Shown one piece after another: positions 63,722-64,000 of a stretch of 64,000 nt of DNA. The stretch's first letter is position 1. Each line of letters begins with the position of its first letter. The stretch comes from AP-16 sp046727735 (GTDB taxonomy: Bacteria; Pseudomonadota; Alphaproteobacteria; Rhizobiales; Xanthobacteraceae). The notes under the pieces were generated by a model. It saw nothing but the letters and a program-made list of their open reading frames with translations, made no database searches and was not told the DNA's origin. A program made the position numbers and the translations under genes. Location: the NCBI GenBank assembly GCA_046727735.1, contig JBKPDF010000046.1, forward strand, positions 6,695 to 70,694. Direction: 5' to 3'.

Positions 63722-64000
63722 CTAGCGCGTAGGCGGGTAGACGCCGGGCCGCTTCTCGAGAAAGGCGCGGAAGGATTCGCGCCCATCGGGCGTGAGCGCG
63801 CTCTCGGCCATCACCTCCATCGCGCGCGCGTAGGCGGCTTCGAGGTTCAGGTCGATCGCCTCGTAGAACGTTCGTTTGCCGAGCGCCTTCGAGGCCAGGC
63901 TGCCCCGGCTCGCGGCGCGCGCCAGCGCCTCGGCCGCCTTGTCAAGCTCTGCGCTCGGTACAACGCGGTTCACGAGTCCCCAGGCGAGCGCGGTGCGGGC
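63722..64000 (-). CDS. Enoyl-CoA hydratase/isomerase family protein, C-terminal part
   Basis: The last 92 codons of a crotonase-family protein cut by the window edge. ALAWGLVNRVVPSAEL is the conserved helix after the active-site region, followed by KALGKRTFYEAIDLNLEAAYA and the C-terminal ESFRAFLEKRPGVYPP. The catalytic residues lie outside the window, so the exact reaction (hydratase, isomerase or other) cannot be assigned. High-GC core-like DNA resumes here after the putative island. Confidence 0.8.
   Translation of the reverse strand, partial: ARTALAWGLVNRVVPSAELDKAAEALARAASRGSLASKALGKRTFYEAIDLNLEAAYARAMEVMAESALTPDGRESFRAFLEKRPGVYPPTR

Overview
The window is GC-rich (mostly mid-60s % by eye) and densely coded. 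It suggests a chromosomal segment of an alphaproteobacterium of the order Hyphomicrobiales (Rhizobiales), close to the Bradyrhizobium/Xanthobacteraceae group. The evidence is gene order and family type: a ChvI-type regulator near pckA; pheA-kdsB next to a CycM-type membrane cytochrome c; rpmH-rnpA-yidC-engB-argB-[HAD nucleotidase]-dapD-dapE; ffs followed by dnaX-ybaB-recR; a cysteine-poor rhizobial DnaX; and several families of short extragenic palindromes. The genus is inference from content only.

Layout. 1-5.7 kb: chvI start, HugZ-like haem-handling protein, pckA, an L-2-hydroxyglutarate-oxidase-like flavoprotein and a frameshifted NhaD antiporter. 5.8-12.7 kb: polA, a UDP-glucose dehydrogenase, a retropepsin-like protease and a phosphomannomutase, so nucleotide-sugar supply for surface polysaccharide. 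12.8-16.5 kb: a stand-alone flavin monooxygenase, then pheA, kdsB and cycM. 16.6-25.1 kb: a yej-type peptide ABC operon with two tandem binding-protein genes and a PIN-domain toxin-antitoxin pair inserted between yejE and yejF. 25.1-31.4 kb: a hydroxyacid dehydrogenase, a livHMGF cassette without its binding protein, an NlpC/P60 hydrolase and a MarR regulator. 31.5-35.4 kb: an M17 aminopeptidase and remnants of a Tad/Flp pilus locus. 35.8-43.8 kb: Lrp, NudC, SRP RNA, dnaX-ybaB-recR, ampG, rmuC. 43.3-46.2 kb: def, a second PIN toxin-antitoxin pair, fmt, truA. 46.4-53.7 kb: a minus-strand block of lysine and arginine biosynthesis, ribosome assembly and membrane-protein insertion genes ending at rpmH. 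53.9-57.7 kb: TVP38 protein, flavin disulfide-type reductase, histidine kinase. 58.1-63.7 kb: tRNA-Arg(ACG) with a tyrosine integrase beside it, then an orphan ABC binding protein and a cyclase/TPR protein, probably an integrated element. The edge holds part of an enoyl-CoA hydratase.

The most interesting points are not a new defence system but unusual states of known genes. PolA keeps its 5' nuclease and polymerase motifs, but the metal-binding Asp residues of the proofreading domain are replaced (Arg414, Ala493, His569). LivF has Arg in place of the Walker A lysine. Two toxin-antitoxin cassettes sit inside housekeeping or transport operons, one fused by a 4-base overlap to yejF, the other with a perfect 9-3-9 operator. 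The Tad locus is broken, with a duplicated pilin and a third decayed pilin. Two genes carry single-base frameshifts that may be biological or assembly errors. I did not recognise a wholly undescribed multi-gene system, and no CRISPR array was seen.
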